Shown here in pieces: positions 9,313 through 18,993 of a DNA stretch of 64,000 nucleotides. The DNA lies in contig CAWANF010000007.1 in the NCBI GenBank assembly GCA_963783355.1, positions 186,001 through 250,000 of the forward strand, written 5' to 3'. How positions within the stretch are numbered: the first letter of the stretch is position 1; each line of letters starts with the position of its first letter. Origin of the DNA: CAWANF01 sp963783355. Lineage in GTDB: Bacteria > Bacteroidota > Rhodothermia > Balneolales > DATFMH01. The translations under genes and the position numbers were made by a program. The notes under the pieces are model-generated. The model was not told where the DNA came from. It made no database searches and saw only the letters and a program-made list of their open reading frames with translations.

Positions 9313-10086
9313 ATGAATACTAATACACTAAAAACCGAATTGAACGATCATATTTTCTGGGCCCGCATCGACCGTCCCGAGACACTGAATGCCATCGATT
9401 TTGATACGATGGAAGAAATAGAAAAAATCCTCGATTCGCTGGAAAACAATTCAGATATCCGGGTATTCATCTTAAGCGGGAATGGAAATGAGCATTTTAC
9501 CTCCGGGGGTGATTTGCGAAAATTCTCAAAACTCACTAATGAAGATGACGGTCGTCTCATGGCCCGCAGAATGGCTCAAATCCTGGAACGGATTGAAGCG
9601 CTGGAATGCTGGACCATCGCCTGTATCAACGGGAACGCATACGGAGGTGGATGTGAAACAACTCTTGCTTTTGATTTTCGGATAGCCACTAATAATGCAC
9701 GGCTGGGATTCACACAAGGCCGTTTTTATCTGCCGCCCGGCTGGGGCGGCATGACCAGACTGGTCGAATTGGTAGGACGAAGCACGGCACTTGAATGGCT
9801 GGGAAGCCAGGCCATTATCAATTCGGAAACGGCTCAGATGCATGGACTGATCAATCATATCGTTTCTTCCGGGCAACTCGAATCCTTCACCGTAGATTTT
9901 GCTAAAAAGTTATGCGCCAACGATCGCAATTATATCGGCTCGTTAAAAGCACTGGCACGCCATGCCTACCTGGATGAACGGGAAATATCTTTTGCACATG
10001 AATTAGAGATATTCAGCAAGTTTTGGGATACTCAAGAGCATTTTGATCGGTTAGATAAATTCCTCAAGCGTAAAAAAAACCAATAA
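9313..10086 (+). CDS. Enoyl-CoA hydratase/isomerase family protein
   Basis: A 257-residue crotonase-fold protein. The first oxyanion-hole region reads FTSGGDLRKFSKL and the second INGNAYGGGCETTLAFDFRIA, followed by the typical FTQGRFYLPPGWGGMTRLV segment. One catalytic-loop glutamate of true hydratases is not clearly present, so the reaction (hydratase, isomerase, decarboxylase or hydrolase) cannot be fixed. It is close behind cutA and converges on the HtrA gene, with only 6 bp between stop codons. Confidence 0.88.
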   Translation: MNTNTLKTELNDHIFWARIDRPETLNAIDFDTMEEIEKILDSLENNSDIRVFILSGNGNEHFTSGGDLRKFSKLTNEDDGRLMARRMAQILERIEALECWTIACINGNAYGGGCETTLAFDFRIATNNARLGFTQGRFYLPPGWGGMTRLVELVGRSTALEWLGSQAIINSETAQMHGLINHIVSSGQLESFTVDFAKKLCANDRNYIGSLKALARHAYLDEREISFAHELEIFSKFWDTQEHFDRLDKFLKRKKNQ

Positions 10087-10092
10087 TAAAAA

Positions 10093-11364
10093 TTATTTTT
10101 CAGCCGGAATTTTCTCCCGTAATTTCATAGACGTTTCGTACAGGTGATTATTTCTGAGAATAACCATTTTGACCGTTTGCCCTACATGAAATTCCCGTAA
10201 TAAAGCCTCATAATGCGTATAGCTGTAAATCCTCTCATTCCCAATTTCAACCAGGACATCGCCGGGTAAAATTCCCGCTTTATACGCCGGTCCGTCTTTA
10301 TTCACACTATACACAAAAACTCCACCCTGAATAGCCGGAAGATTGTACTTGTAAGCTGTTTCCATTGTGATGGGTTTTACCTCAAATCCCGGATCATAAC
10401 CCAGGCTCACTTTGCCTTTATTTTTCAGCTGAGATATTATTTTCACAACCGTATTGCTCGGAATGGCGAATCCAAGTCCCACGAAACCACTGCTGGTCCC
10501 GCCGGTATAAATGAACGTATTAATCCCGATAACCTGGCCCAGCGAATTGACTAATGGTCCGCCGGAATTACCGCTGTTAATAGCCGCATCGGTTTGAATC
10601 ATATCCAGATAAGCCCGTGGTTGTTCCGGATCCGGTTTAAAATCCCGTTTTACGGCACTCACTACTCCCACGGTAACCGAAGGCTGGCCATTTTCGAAAA
10701 GGCCGAATGGATTTCCCATAGCTATACACCATTCACCGACAATAGCTTTGTCAGAATCACCAAAATGGGCATATGTCAGTTTATGTTTGGGATTGATTTT
10801 CAACAGAGCCAAATCTGCATATTCATCCTGGCCAATTATTTTGGCATCGTAGCTCTTATTGCCAGAAAGGGTAACAACCACTTTAGAAGGATTGTTGCCA
10901 ATCACATGCTGGTTGGTTACGATATATCCATCCGGGCTGATAATAAATCCAGAACCAAGGCTTTTAAATCGATGAACCTGGTCAGGTGTCTTAAAAAAGA
11001 AATCAAAAAAAGGATTATAATTTAACTGTCCCTTTTCTTTCACTTCCTCAATAACACTGACACTCACCACCGCCGGACTCACTTCTTTCACGGCACGCGT
11101 AATGGCATTATGCCGGCTGTCTGTGATATCATTACTGGCAAGTTGCCGTTTATTGTTGACTTCATTTCGTCCGACCGTATTTTCCGTGGATTCCTGTACC
11201 GCTTTCGCGGTAATAGGAGTCAGCGTATCCGGCAGGGCAATATTACTTTTGGCTTTGCCGGATTGCGTATTGGAACCAGCCTGATGGTTGCAGCTTATAA
11301 AACCAAATACCAGGATTACCAAAATGCCCCAAAATGATTTATTTGGCTTTAAACCGGTTTTCAT
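10093..11364 (-). CDS. HtrA/DegP-type serine protease, lipoprotein form
   Basis: A 423-residue S1C protease. The N-terminus is a lipoprotein signal with lipobox FISC (Cys25), so it is probably membrane-anchored rather than free in the periplasm. The catalytic triad is His153 (TNQHVIG), Asp184 (YADLALLKI) and Ser267 (NSGNSGGPLV). One C-terminal PDZ domain (about 325-410) contains GPAYKAGILPGDVLVEIG. It probably degrades or refolds damaged envelope proteins. The NrnA gene lies immediately upstream (21 bp) on the same strand. Confidence 0.94.
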   Translation of the reverse strand: MKTGLKPNKSFWGILVILVFGFISCNHQAGSNTQSGKAKSNIALPDTLTPITAKAVQESTENTVGRNEVNNKRQLASNDITDSRHNAITRAVKEVSPAVVSVSVIEEVKEKGQLNYNPFFDFFFKTPDQVHRFKSLGSGFIISPDGYIVTNQHVIGNNPSKVVVTLSGNKSYDAKIIGQDEYADLALLKINPKHKLTYAHFGDSDKAIVGEWCIAMGNPFGLFENGQPSVTVGVVSAVKRDFKPDPEQPRAYLDMIQTDAAINSGNSGGPLVNSLGQVIGINTFIYTGGTSSGFVGLGFAIPSNTVVKIISQLKNKGKVSLGYDPGFEVKPITMETAYKYNLPAIQGGVFVYSVNKDGPAYKAGILPGDVLVEIGNERIYSYTHYEALLREFHVGQTVKMVILRNNHLYETSMKLREKIPAEK

Positions 11365-11385
11365 AAATTTGCTCTCTTCTTAATT

Positions 11386-12363
11386 TCAGGATTTTATAGC
11401 TGTTAATTGTTCCATGCCCGCTTCTATCACTTCCTTTTTAGCCAGTTTAAGCGGGCCCTGATGCCATGCACCGGCAGCTCGTTTGTGTCCGCCGCCATTA
11501 AATATCCTTGCCCAAACATTTACTAATATATCACTTTTTGAACGAAGGCTTAATTTAACTTTTCCTTCCAGTTCACAAAACAGAACTGCGGCTTTGACGC
11601 CATCTATACTGAGCGGATAAGAAACGAAACCTTCGGTATCGGCATATGAACAGCCGGTTTCATGCAACATTTTTTCTGTAACGGTAATGGAACCAATTTG
11701 ATTGTCCGCATGTAATTCAATCGTTTCGAGGGCTTTGCCCAGCAAATGAAGCTGATTGGGTGTCCGGGTATCAAATACGGCTTCGTGAACTTCATTTGGT
11801 TTGAATTTTCCCCGTTTCAATAATTCAGCTACAATGAGATGAATTCGCGGTGTCACCGTATCAAACCGAAAAGAACCTGTATCAGTAGCAAGACCGGTAT
11901 AAATGGCTTTTGCAGCATGTTCATCCAACAAATTCAAATCGGTCGCTTCATATAAATCATAAACCAGTTCAGCGGTCGAGGAGGCAGTGTCTACCGAATA
12001 TGTTTCTGTAAAAATATCATCCGGATCGGGATGATGATCAATGAGATATGCCGGTTTTTCCGATTGCAGTACCTCGTGACCCACATCTCCGAATCGATTC
12101 ACATTATTACCGTCCATAAAAACAAACGCTTCACACTCATCCGCCAATGCAACAGTTGGACGCAAAATCTCAAAGTAATCGCTCAGCCAATGAATATTTG
12201 AAGGTGGCTCGTCTACGTTAAAAGCATAAACATTTATATTATTTTTAACCGCCCACAAGCAAAAAGCTATCTGAGAACCTATGGCATCACCATCCGGACG
12301 GATGTGTGAAAAAACACCAATTTTTTTATGGCTTTTAATTTTTTGAACCAGATTTTTCAACAT
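11386..12363 (-). CDS. nrnA: DHH/DHHA1 phosphoesterase, NrnA-like oligoribonuclease/pAp phosphatase
   Basis: A 325-residue DHH-family enzyme. Motif I is HIRPDGDAIGSQIAF, motif III contains DHHPDP, and the DHHA1 domain ends with FNGGGHKRAAGA. These residues bind two Mn ions. Characterised NrnA proteins degrade nano-RNAs of two to five nucleotides and dephosphorylate pAp. Length matches NrnA (about 310-330). RecJ and GdpP are excluded by size and by the lack of other domains. It probably shares a transcript with the HtrA gene downstream. Confidence 0.9.
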   Translation of the reverse strand: MLKNLVQKIKSHKKIGVFSHIRPDGDAIGSQIAFCLWAVKNNINVYAFNVDEPPSNIHWLSDYFEILRPTVALADECEAFVFMDGNNVNRFGDVGHEVLQSEKPAYLIDHHPDPDDIFTETYSVDTASSTAELVYDLYEATDLNLLDEHAAKAIYTGLATDTGSFRFDTVTPRIHLIVAELLKRGKFKPNEVHEAVFDTRTPNQLHLLGKALETIELHADNQIGSITVTEKMLHETGCSYADTEGFVSYPLSIDGVKAAVLFCELEGKVKLSLRSKSDILVNVWARIFNGGGHKRAAGAWHQGPLKLAKKEVIEAGMEQLTAIKS

Positions 12364-12546
12364 GATATTTCGAAAATCCGTTAATGATACACGAGAATAA
12401 AACGTCCCGGCAGAAATTTATTATGTAAAATAGCTTATTAAGATCCGGTAATCCTCAAACTAAAGCAATCCTTAGTTATGAATTCGCTTATTCTTGCTAT
12501 ATTTTTGCATTTTATCAGTCAGCAGTAGGTTAAATTAGTTAATACA

Positions 12547-13182
12547 ATGTACAACAAACGAGCTGTTATATTATGCGATGGTGAACCGCCGGTAAAAAAC
12601 CTGCTTTCGGAAGAGATCTGTATCAGTGATCTATTTATTGCCGCAGATGGTGGTGCCCAAACAGCTATTGGTTTTGACATTTTACCTGATGTTATTATCG
12701 GGGATATGGATAGTTTTACGGATTATAATCCTAAAACGTATCCGGTCATCAAAGATGCAGACCAGGAAACGAACGACCTGGAGAAAGCGCTCAATTATGC
12801 TTTAGAAAATGAAGTTTCGCAGATTACCGTGCTGGGTGCCACAGGTAAACGCATCGATCATACACTGAAAAATCTCTCCGTTTTAAAACAATTTACTTCC
12901 AAATTCTCATCTATTTATTTCAAGGACACTTACGGTATCTATTTTATACTTCCTAAAATTTATAAACTAAATGAACCGGTTGGAACCGTCATCTCCCTGT
13001 TCCCATTATCCGGCGTTGTCACTGGAATCCGTACAGAAGGGCTTAAATTTCCACTCAACGAAGAAAGTCTCGAAAACGGTGTCCGGGACGGATCTTCCAA
13101 CGAAATAAGCCATTATCCGGCACAGATTAGTCATGAAGATGGAGATTTGCTTATATTCATCGGTCATCACCCGAATATTTAA
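12547..13182 (+). CDS. thiN: Thiamine pyrophosphokinase
   Basis: A 211-residue TPK that makes thiamine diphosphate from thiamine and ATP. Diagnostic segments are AADGGAQTAIGFDILPDVII with the following GDMDSF, then DADQETNDLEKALNYA and LGATGKRIDHTLKN, which bind ATP, Mg and thiamine. A frameshifted SSF symporter gene starts 38 bp later on the same strand; a thiamine-precursor uptake role for that neighbour is plausible. No TPP riboswitch was recognised upstream. Confidence 0.93.
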   Translation: MYNKRAVILCDGEPPVKNLLSEEICISDLFIAADGGAQTAIGFDILPDVIIGDMDSFTDYNPKTYPVIKDADQETNDLEKALNYALENEVSQITVLGATGKRIDHTLKNLSVLKQFTSKFSSIYFKDTYGIYFILPKIYKLNEPVGTVISLFPLSGVVTGIRTEGLKFPLNEESLENGVRDGSSNEISHYPAQISHEDGDLLIFIGHHPNI

Positions 13183-13220
13183 ATACAAATCCATTATCCC
13201 AAAGACCACATCCTGAAACT

Positions 13221-14652
13221 GTGACACTGAAATTCAGCATTGCCGACTGGTTCATCATTCTCGCTTATGTTGCAGGTATCATCTGGTTGAGTATCCGGAA
13301 GAACTGGCAGGATATGGACGAAGAAGCATTCCTGCTGTCGGGACGTAAAATGACTTTGCCGGCCTTTATCGCAACCTTAGTTTCGACCTGGTATGGAGGC
13401 ATTTTAGGCGTCGGAGAATATGTTTATCAATTCGGTGTCTCCGAATGGCTGATACTGGCCATGCCTTATTATATCTTTTCATTGCTTTTTGCTGTTTTCC
13501 TGGCTGAGAAAATACGAAGTAATCCGGCATTATCGATCCCCGAGGCTATCAGCAACCAATATGGTAAAAAAGCGGGTGGAGCTTCGGCAATCTCTGTATT
13601 TATCCTCATCAGTCCGGCTCCTTATATCCTGATGCTGGGTGTTCTCTTGCAATATATGTTTGGCGGTGCCGGACACATCATCCTGTATTCCGTCATTGCT
13701 TCCCTTTTCACCATTATTTATGTGAGTTTCGGTGGCTTTGATTCGGTAGTCAAAACAGACGACCTGCAGGTTATTTTGATGTATGCCGGTTTCTTTGTCC
13801 TGTTGTTTTTTGCCATGTATACTTTCGGGAGCCCGGTCAGGCTCTGGCATACGCTCCCGTCTTCATTCAAAGATATTTCGGGGGGACATTCAATCCAGTA
13901 CATCCTGGTCTGGTTTTTCATTGCACTCTGGACCTTCGTCGATCCGAGTTTCCACCAACGGGCAGCAGCAGCTAAGACCCCGCAGATAGCCAAACGCGGT
14001 ATCTTCTATTCCATCCTGTTATGGATGTTATTCGATTTTCTCACGCTCACCTGCGGACTCTACGGCATCCAAGATTCTCGGTTCAATCAAACAGCCGCTG
14101 ATGATCTATCCCTTTATGGCTGATAAAATCCTGCCATCTGGCATCCGGGGTTTATTTTATGTCGCCCTGCTGGCCACCATCATGTCGACGCTGGACAGCT
14201 ACCTTTTTCTTGCCGGCCAGACCCTGGGCAGGGACCTGCTTATCAAACTGTTTCCCAAAGCGAAACGTGTATTACTGAGCCGGATCAGCATCACGCTGGC
14301 AGCGGTTTTGGGTATCCTGTTGATCATCGCTTATCCAAGTGTAATTTCATTGTGGTATGTCATTGGTTCCGCGATGATACCGGGCATACTCATACCTGTA
14401 CTCGGAATTTATTTACCAATCTTTCGCCTTAAAAAGAAATACGTGGTTCCCACGATCGTTTTCTGTACGCTTATTTCCGTTCTCTGGCTGCTCCTCGGAA
14501 GTTTCCATGAAACAGAATCCTACTCCGAGGCTTTTCTCGGGATCGAACCTTTTTATCCAGGGTTAGCCTTAAGCATCATTCTATGGCTTTTCGGTCGTGA
14601 CCGGCATGCTACCGACACGGTGATGAGCCTCGAAACATCTAATCCGGAATAA
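13221..14652 (+). pseudogene. Sodium:solute symporter (SSF family), frameshifted
   Basis: Two overlapping frames together make one SSF transporter of about 475 residues. Part one (13221-14123, GTG start) holds the first eight or so membrane helices, with SGRKMTLPAFIATLVSTWYG near the N-terminus and GGFDSVVKTDDLQ in the middle. Part two (14101-14652) begins with YPFMADKILPSGIRGLF and continues through LLATIMSTLDSYLFLAGQTL, the conserved SSF helix. The frame changes once, between about 14085 and 14105 (CAATCAAACAGCCGCTGATG). All motifs on both sides are intact. It follows thiN by 38 bp and may transport thiamine or a precursor, but the substrate is inferred from context only. Sequencing error or a recent mutation are equally possible. 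Confidence 0.85.
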
Positions 14653-14712
14653 AGAGACTATTTACCCGAATATTTCTCATTTCAGACTGATAGTATTTTC
14701 CATAGCTGGGTT

Positions 14713-15207
14713 TTATTGCAAAACGAGCAGTATTATCAATAATAAGGCTGTAAGGTTCGAAAATGTTGTCCTGATTAAGTTCCATCGGACCCATCTTTTT
14801 TCAAATTGCTGACGGGCTATTTGCCGTTCAGCGCCGTCCATGGTATTGACATCCAATATCTGCAATTTGTTATTTAATGGTACATTGATAGTTCCTGTTG
14901 GTACCTGTACACCTGCCAGATAGAAAAGAACAGCTATTATCATCAATATCATTTCTATACCATACAGTTCACCAATACTTAGTACAGCCGAAATTATTAA
15001 AATTATTATCGAACCAATCCAGACTATCATAAAAATTGGCTGATTATTTTGAATAATGTGATCCATAACCTGAAATGCCCGAATAAACTCACGATCATTC
15101 AGACTTCTGATACCCGGCATAACTACTATTGCAAATGAAAATAAAAAACCTCCAACAAGAGAACACAGAAATGCTGCCAGGATTAGAGTGATTTGAAATA
15201 TGCCCAT
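14713..15207 (-). CDS. DUF1772 / anthrone oxygenase-like membrane protein
   Basis: A 164-residue protein with four predicted transmembrane helices (about 3-30, 55-77, 80-100 and 145-163). The family signature is present: GGFLFSFAIVVMPGIRSL near the start, VPLNNKLQILD in the middle, and a tryptophan-rich W.RWNLIRT segment before the last helix. The name anthrone oxygenase comes from a few fungal members; the bacterial function is unknown. It stands alone between a broken symporter and a DUF3303 gene. Confidence 0.75.
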   Translation of the reverse strand: MGIFQITLILAAFLCSLVGGFLFSFAIVVMPGIRSLNDREFIRAFQVMDHIIQNNQPIFMIVWIGSIIILIISAVLSIGELYGIEMILMIIAVLFYLAGVQVPTGTINVPLNNKLQILDVNTMDGAERQIARQQFEKRWVRWNLIRTTFSNLTALLLIILLVLQ

Positions 15208-15371
15208 AATTCGTCCCTTTGAACTGGTTTATTCAGTTGTAAAGCCTAAAATGAGTATGGGTTACAGGTAACTATTCCCAAAAAAACAATATTTGTCATT
15301 CCTGCAGATTTTTGTAATTCGTTACCTGTCTCCCAAAATATATCCTGTCATTTGCACTGGAATTGGAAAGA

Positions 15372-15641
15372 CTACATCCCGGACAGGGCTCTTGCTATGT
15401 CTTCATCCTCAATAACCACATGAATATGCTGATCTACCAAGTCAGCCCATGACAGTACATACTGGGAGAAAGCAACCGGGTCATCGGCTTCATAAAGTGC
15501 AAATCCGTCGCCTGAACCTAATTCGTGCCATCGGCCTATTTGTTTTACACCTGCCGGAACTTTAGGAGGATTTTTGGTAAAACGTTCAACAGCATCATGA
15601 TACATCTCTTCTTTTATGCTCCATCTTGTCATATACAGCAT
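15372..15641 (-). CDS. DUF3303 domain protein
   Basis: An 89-residue protein that begins MLYMTRWSIKEEMYHDAVER and contains QIGRWHELGSGDGFALYEAD and the following DPVAFSQYVLSWADLVD. This matches DUF3303, a small dimeric alpha/beta-barrel-like (ABM-type) fold of unknown activity. No signal peptide. It is flanked by 160-230 bp of noncoding DNA on each side and is probably transcribed alone. Confidence 0.8.
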   Translation of the reverse strand: MLYMTRWSIKEEMYHDAVERFTKNPPKVPAGVKQIGRWHELGSGDGFALYEADDPVAFSQYVLSWADLVDQHIHVVIEDEDIARALSGM

Positions 15642-15835
15642 AGCTTACCTCATTTTTAAGATTAAGAATAAGGGGAAGCCAATCCATTTTAAAATATAAT
15701 ATCAATGATCGGACGGAGCTTATTACAAGTTTATAATAAATAAAATCAATTACTTATTGACATTGAATATAATTTCAAAATCACAATAATGTCACATAAA
15801 AAGGATTAAAAAAACATGCATACGTCATGGTGAGT

Positions 15836-15860
15836 TACCGGGTATTCTGATTGCCCGGTA
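15836..15860. terminator. Hairpin downstream of the 94-residue hypothetical gene
   Basis: A 7-bp inverted repeat TACCGGG / CCCGGTA with an 11-nt loop lies 13 bp beyond the stop codon of the minus-strand gene at 15874. It could be a terminator stem, but no T-run follows on the minus strand. Confidence 0.35.
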
Positions 15861-15873
15861 GCCGCATCACCAC

Positions 15874-16158
15874 TTATCGCTGTTTTAAGATGTGCGATAG
15901 ATTCAACTTATGAATAGGAATTAAATACTTCGATTCGAATGCATCTTTATGGATTCCCAGCTCTCCGGTACCGCGAAAATCAACCACACAAAACGATTCA
16001 AGCATATTAACGATTTCGCCAATTCCATAAAATTCAGGGCAGGGGCCATAATAAACAAGATCGCCAAGGGATAAGTCGTTATTCGCCCTTCTGTAATACG
16101 GCAGGATTACAGGAAGCCGGTCTATCCGGTAGGGTAGATTTTTTTTCTGACTTTCCAT
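15874..16158 (-). CDS. Conserved-looking hypothetical protein, 94 residues
   Basis: I do not recognise a family. The protein has no signal peptide or membrane helix. The centre (SLGDLVYYGPCPEFYGIGEI, then SFCVVDFRGTGELGI) has alternating beta strands and glycines resembling a small SH3- or KOW-like barrel. It sits 21 bp after tsaE in the same direction and is probably the last gene of the porX-tsaE transcript, which supports it being real. Confidence 0.6.
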   Translation of the reverse strand: MESQKKNLPYRIDRLPVILPYYRRANNDLSLGDLVYYGPCPEFYGIGEIVNMLESFCVVDFRGTGELGIHKDAFESKYLIPIHKLNLSHILKQR

Positions 16159-16179
16159 AATGAGCGTTCAATATAAAGC

Positions 16180-16644
16180 TTATTTTTCAATTAATCGGAA
16201 AAAAATCTGTCTCTGGTTGTCTCCCATATGCTTTATATCAATCCAGAGAGCATCTTTTGGTATGATTCCCAAAGCTTTTTCCGGCCATTCCACAAAACAA
16301 ATTCCATCCGAATAAAAATATTCTTCAGCACCAATATCCAGAGCTTCTTCTTCTGATTTCAATCGATAAAAATCAAAATGAAAAACGGGAACCTGTCCTT
16401 CCCGGTATTCATGAATCAGTGTAAACGTTGGTGAACTTACAGTATCGGGGTTAATCCCGAAGGAAGCGGCGATCCCCTTTACAAAATGGGTTTTACCAGC
16501 TCCAAGATCACCATGTAAACATACGATGTCGCCCGGCTGTAAACAAGCTGCCAGAGACGCGGCTATTTCGTACGTTTCTCGTACAGATGTTGTTTCAACA
16601 GGTTTTTTAAGAAACGGCTTTATTCGGTCCTTAATTGTGATCAA
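16180..16644 (-). CDS. tsaE: tRNA threonylcarbamoyladenosine biosynthesis ATPase TsaE
   Basis: A 154-residue P-loop ATPase that works with TsaB and TsaD to make t6A at position 37 of ANN-decoding tRNAs. Walker A is HGDLGAGKTHFVKGIA, and the family segments SSPTFTLIHEY and ICFVEWPEKA are present. Length is typical. The gene lies 30 bp after porX on the same strand; porX-tsaE adjacency is frequent in Bacteroidota and supports both calls. Confidence 0.95.
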   Translation of the reverse strand: MITIKDRIKPFLKKPVETTSVRETYEIAASLAACLQPGDIVCLHGDLGAGKTHFVKGIAASFGINPDTVSSPTFTLIHEYREGQVPVFHFDFYRLKSEEEALDIGAEEYFYSDGICFVEWPEKALGIIPKDALWIDIKHMGDNQRQIFFRLIEK

Positions 16645-16674
16645 TTTGCAGTGTTATTCTTATCGGATTAATAT

Positions 16675-18237
16675 TTACCGCTTTTTCATGGTAACCACCG
16701 GCAGGATCATTTCTTCCATTGATGCACCGCCATGTTGAAATGTATCTTTATATTTATTCTGGTAGCGGTGATAATTTGTCGGGTAGACAAAATAGTAATC
16801 TTCTTTGGCAAATATGTAATTTGTGATCACACCGCCTCTGGGAAGTTTATAATCTGAAGGATTGTTCACGAATATTGCTGAATCTTTATTGGCTTTAAGA
16901 TTCCGGCCGTATTTATACCGCAGGCTGGTGGAAGTATCGCGATCTCCCAGCACTTTAGTATCCCGCAAAGCCCGGACCGAACCGTGATCGGTTGTCACAA
17001 CGATGGTAACATCCTGATCCGCCAGTGTTCTAAAAATTTCCAGCAACGTGGAATGGGCAAACCAGGTTTTGGTGAGCGCGCGAAACGCGGGAACATCCGG
17101 GGCTATCTCTTTCAGGATATCCGAATCGGAACGGGAATGAACGAGCGTATCTACAAAGTTGAAAACGAACGCACTCAACGGAGACTGAATATAATTCAGG
17201 ATGCGATCAGCAACCTTTCGGCCTTCATCGCTTTGCAGTACTTTCTCATATTTTGGAGTTATCCGATAATTCAGGCGCTTCAGCTGAAGTTGAAGAAGTT
17301 GTTCTTCGTATTTATTTAACGACGATTCGTTATCGTCTCCCGCATCCCATAAACGGGGATAAAATTTTTCAATATCAATTGGATACAAACCGGAAAATAT
17401 CGCATTCCGGGCGTAAGGGGTAGCCGTCGGAAGAATCGAATAATAGAAATCAGTCGTGATGGAATAAAACGGCGATAACAAACTTTCAAAGACCAGCCAC
17501 TGATCATAACGCATGCAGTCGATTACAAAAAATACCGTCGTTTCCCCGGCATCCAGATGAGGAGCCACATATTCCCTGAAAATATCCGGTGACAGTAACG
17601 GGCGTTCCGGAATATCCGATTTCAACCAGTACAGATATTCCTTTTCAATAAAACGTCCGAATTCCCGGTTCGCCTGTAGTTTCTGATCATCCAGAACCTG
17701 CCGGAGCGCTTCGTCACCGCCCTCCAGTTCGATATCCCAGCGAGTCAGACTCTGATAAATATCGATCCATTCATTCCAGTCCACATCACCGGTCATCCTG
17801 CTTGTCAGTTCATTAAAACCCCGTAAATACGTCTGGGAAGATTTCTCATTCCGGAGCCGGTTGCGATCCAGGATTTTCTTAATCGTCAGTAAAATCTGGT
17901 TTGGATTAACCGGTTTGATCAGGTAATCGGAAATTTTTGACCCGATGGCATCTTCCATGATCGCCTCTTCCTCACTCTTGGTAATCATCACCACAGGTAA
18001 GGCCGGCTGCATCTGTTTTAGAGCGGATAAAGTAGCCAATCCATCCATACCGGGCATATGCTCATCCAAAAACACAATGTCGAAAACTTTTTCACGAACC
18101 ATCGTGATGGCATCGTCCCCATTGGTGACGGGAGTCACGTCAAAACCTTTCTGCTCCAAAAAAATCATGTGGGGACGCAGCTGCTCTATCTCGTCATCCG
18201 CCCAAAGTATATTTGTTCTCATAAACGCTGGTTTCAA
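16675..18237 (-). CDS. porX: PorX-type response regulator with PglZ/alkaline-phosphatase-like output domain
   Basis: A 520-residue protein. The N-terminal receiver (about 6-125) has acidic residues in WADDE, the phospho-acceptor aspartate in FLDEHMPGMDGL and the lysine in YLIKPVNPNQ. A short helical linker is followed by a PglZ-type phosphatase-fold domain (about 210-500) with FFVIDCMRYDQW, TTDHGS and a C-terminal HGGASMEEMILPVV. This is the PorX architecture; in Porphyromonas PorX regulates the type IX secretion system and hydrolyses oligonucleotides. The better start is probably Met6 (18222), giving MRTNILWADDE. Two T9SS-tailed proteins in the window fit this role. Confidence 0.93.
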   Translation of the reverse strand: MKPAFMRTNILWADDEIEQLRPHMIFLEQKGFDVTPVTNGDDAITMVREKVFDIVFLDEHMPGMDGLATLSALKQMQPALPVVMITKSEEEAIMEDAIGSKISDYLIKPVNPNQILLTIKKILDRNRLRNEKSSQTYLRGFNELTSRMTGDVDWNEWIDIYQSLTRWDIELEGGDEALRQVLDDQKLQANREFGRFIEKEYLYWLKSDIPERPLLSPDIFREYVAPHLDAGETTVFFVIDCMRYDQWLVFESLLSPFYSITTDFYYSILPTATPYARNAIFSGLYPIDIEKFYPRLWDAGDDNESSLNKYEEQLLQLQLKRLNYRITPKYEKVLQSDEGRKVADRILNYIQSPLSAFVFNFVDTLVHSRSDSDILKEIAPDVPAFRALTKTWFAHSTLLEIFRTLADQDVTIVVTTDHGSVRALRDTKVLGDRDTSTSLRYKYGRNLKANKDSAIFVNNPSDYKLPRGGVITNYIFAKEDYYFVYPTNYHRYQNKYKDTFQHGGASMEEMILPVVTMKKR

Positions 18238-18240
18238 AAT

Positions 18241-18786
18241 TTACGGCCTCTTTAACCGTAAATATGGTTTCATTTTCTCAAATTTCTTCTTTCCGATGCC
18301 CTTGACCCTCATAATACTCGATAATGTTGAAAAGGACCCGTGTTCTTTCCTGTAAACTATAATTTTTTTCGCTGTTTTGGGACCTATCCCCGACAGAAGC
18401 ATTAATTTTTTTTTATTCGCCGTATTAATATTAATACTTTGTCGTTTTAATGATTTTTTATTTCTCTTTTTTGATGATTTTGCTGCGTTTAGGTTCCGCG
18501 ACTTATTATGATGAAACGCCTTCGGATTGACTTTATTTTCAGCAAGCTTTTGGACCGTATAGAATTTTACTTTTCTGAGTGAATCTTTTTGACGGGCGAG
18601 CCTGATATGCTTTTTGAATTCTTTTTCTAACGGAGCATAATACGCCGAATCGAAGGGATATTTGGGATTTATAACGAAATCAGAAACAGACGTGATTATG
18701 AACAATACCATCGTCACCATTACCAAACGGCGCTCGCCGGGAGTGATATTCAACCGTTCAAGAAAAAAATAAAACCAGCGTCTCAT
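18241..18786 (-). CDS. Membrane-anchored helix-hairpin-helix (ComEA-type) protein
   Basis: A 181-residue protein with one transmembrane helix at about residues 22-38 and a basic linker rich in Lys and Arg. The C-terminal ComEA-like helix-hairpin-helix domain (about 115-178) contains ININTANKKKLMLLSGIGPK and VKGIGKKKFEKMKPYL. Such domains bind DNA; ComEA proteins take part in natural transformation, but this one is basic in its linker and has no visible competence neighbours, so its role is open. It ends 3 bp before porX begins. Confidence 0.8.
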   Translation of the reverse strand: MRRWFYFFLERLNITPGERRLVMVTMVLFIITSVSDFVINPKYPFDSAYYAPLEKEFKKHIRLARQKDSLRKVKFYTVQKLAENKVNPKAFHHNKSRNLNAAKSSKKRNKKSLKRQSININTANKKKLMLLSGIGPKTAKKIIVYRKEHGSFSTLSSIMRVKGIGKKKFEKMKPYLRLKRP

Positions 18787-18993
18787 AAATCATTGTCTGG
18801 GTCCGGGATTCTAATGCACCTGTTAATGGGAAACATCGGATCCATGATCCTTACAAAAAAAGAATACGGGGACCGGAAACGGGAATATGAATGACAAATC
18901 AAACACCATCAAACTATAACACTAAAACACTCTTATTTATCATTCTGATTTGATTATTTTTCAACTACTGTTAATACCTTTTATATTCATTAA

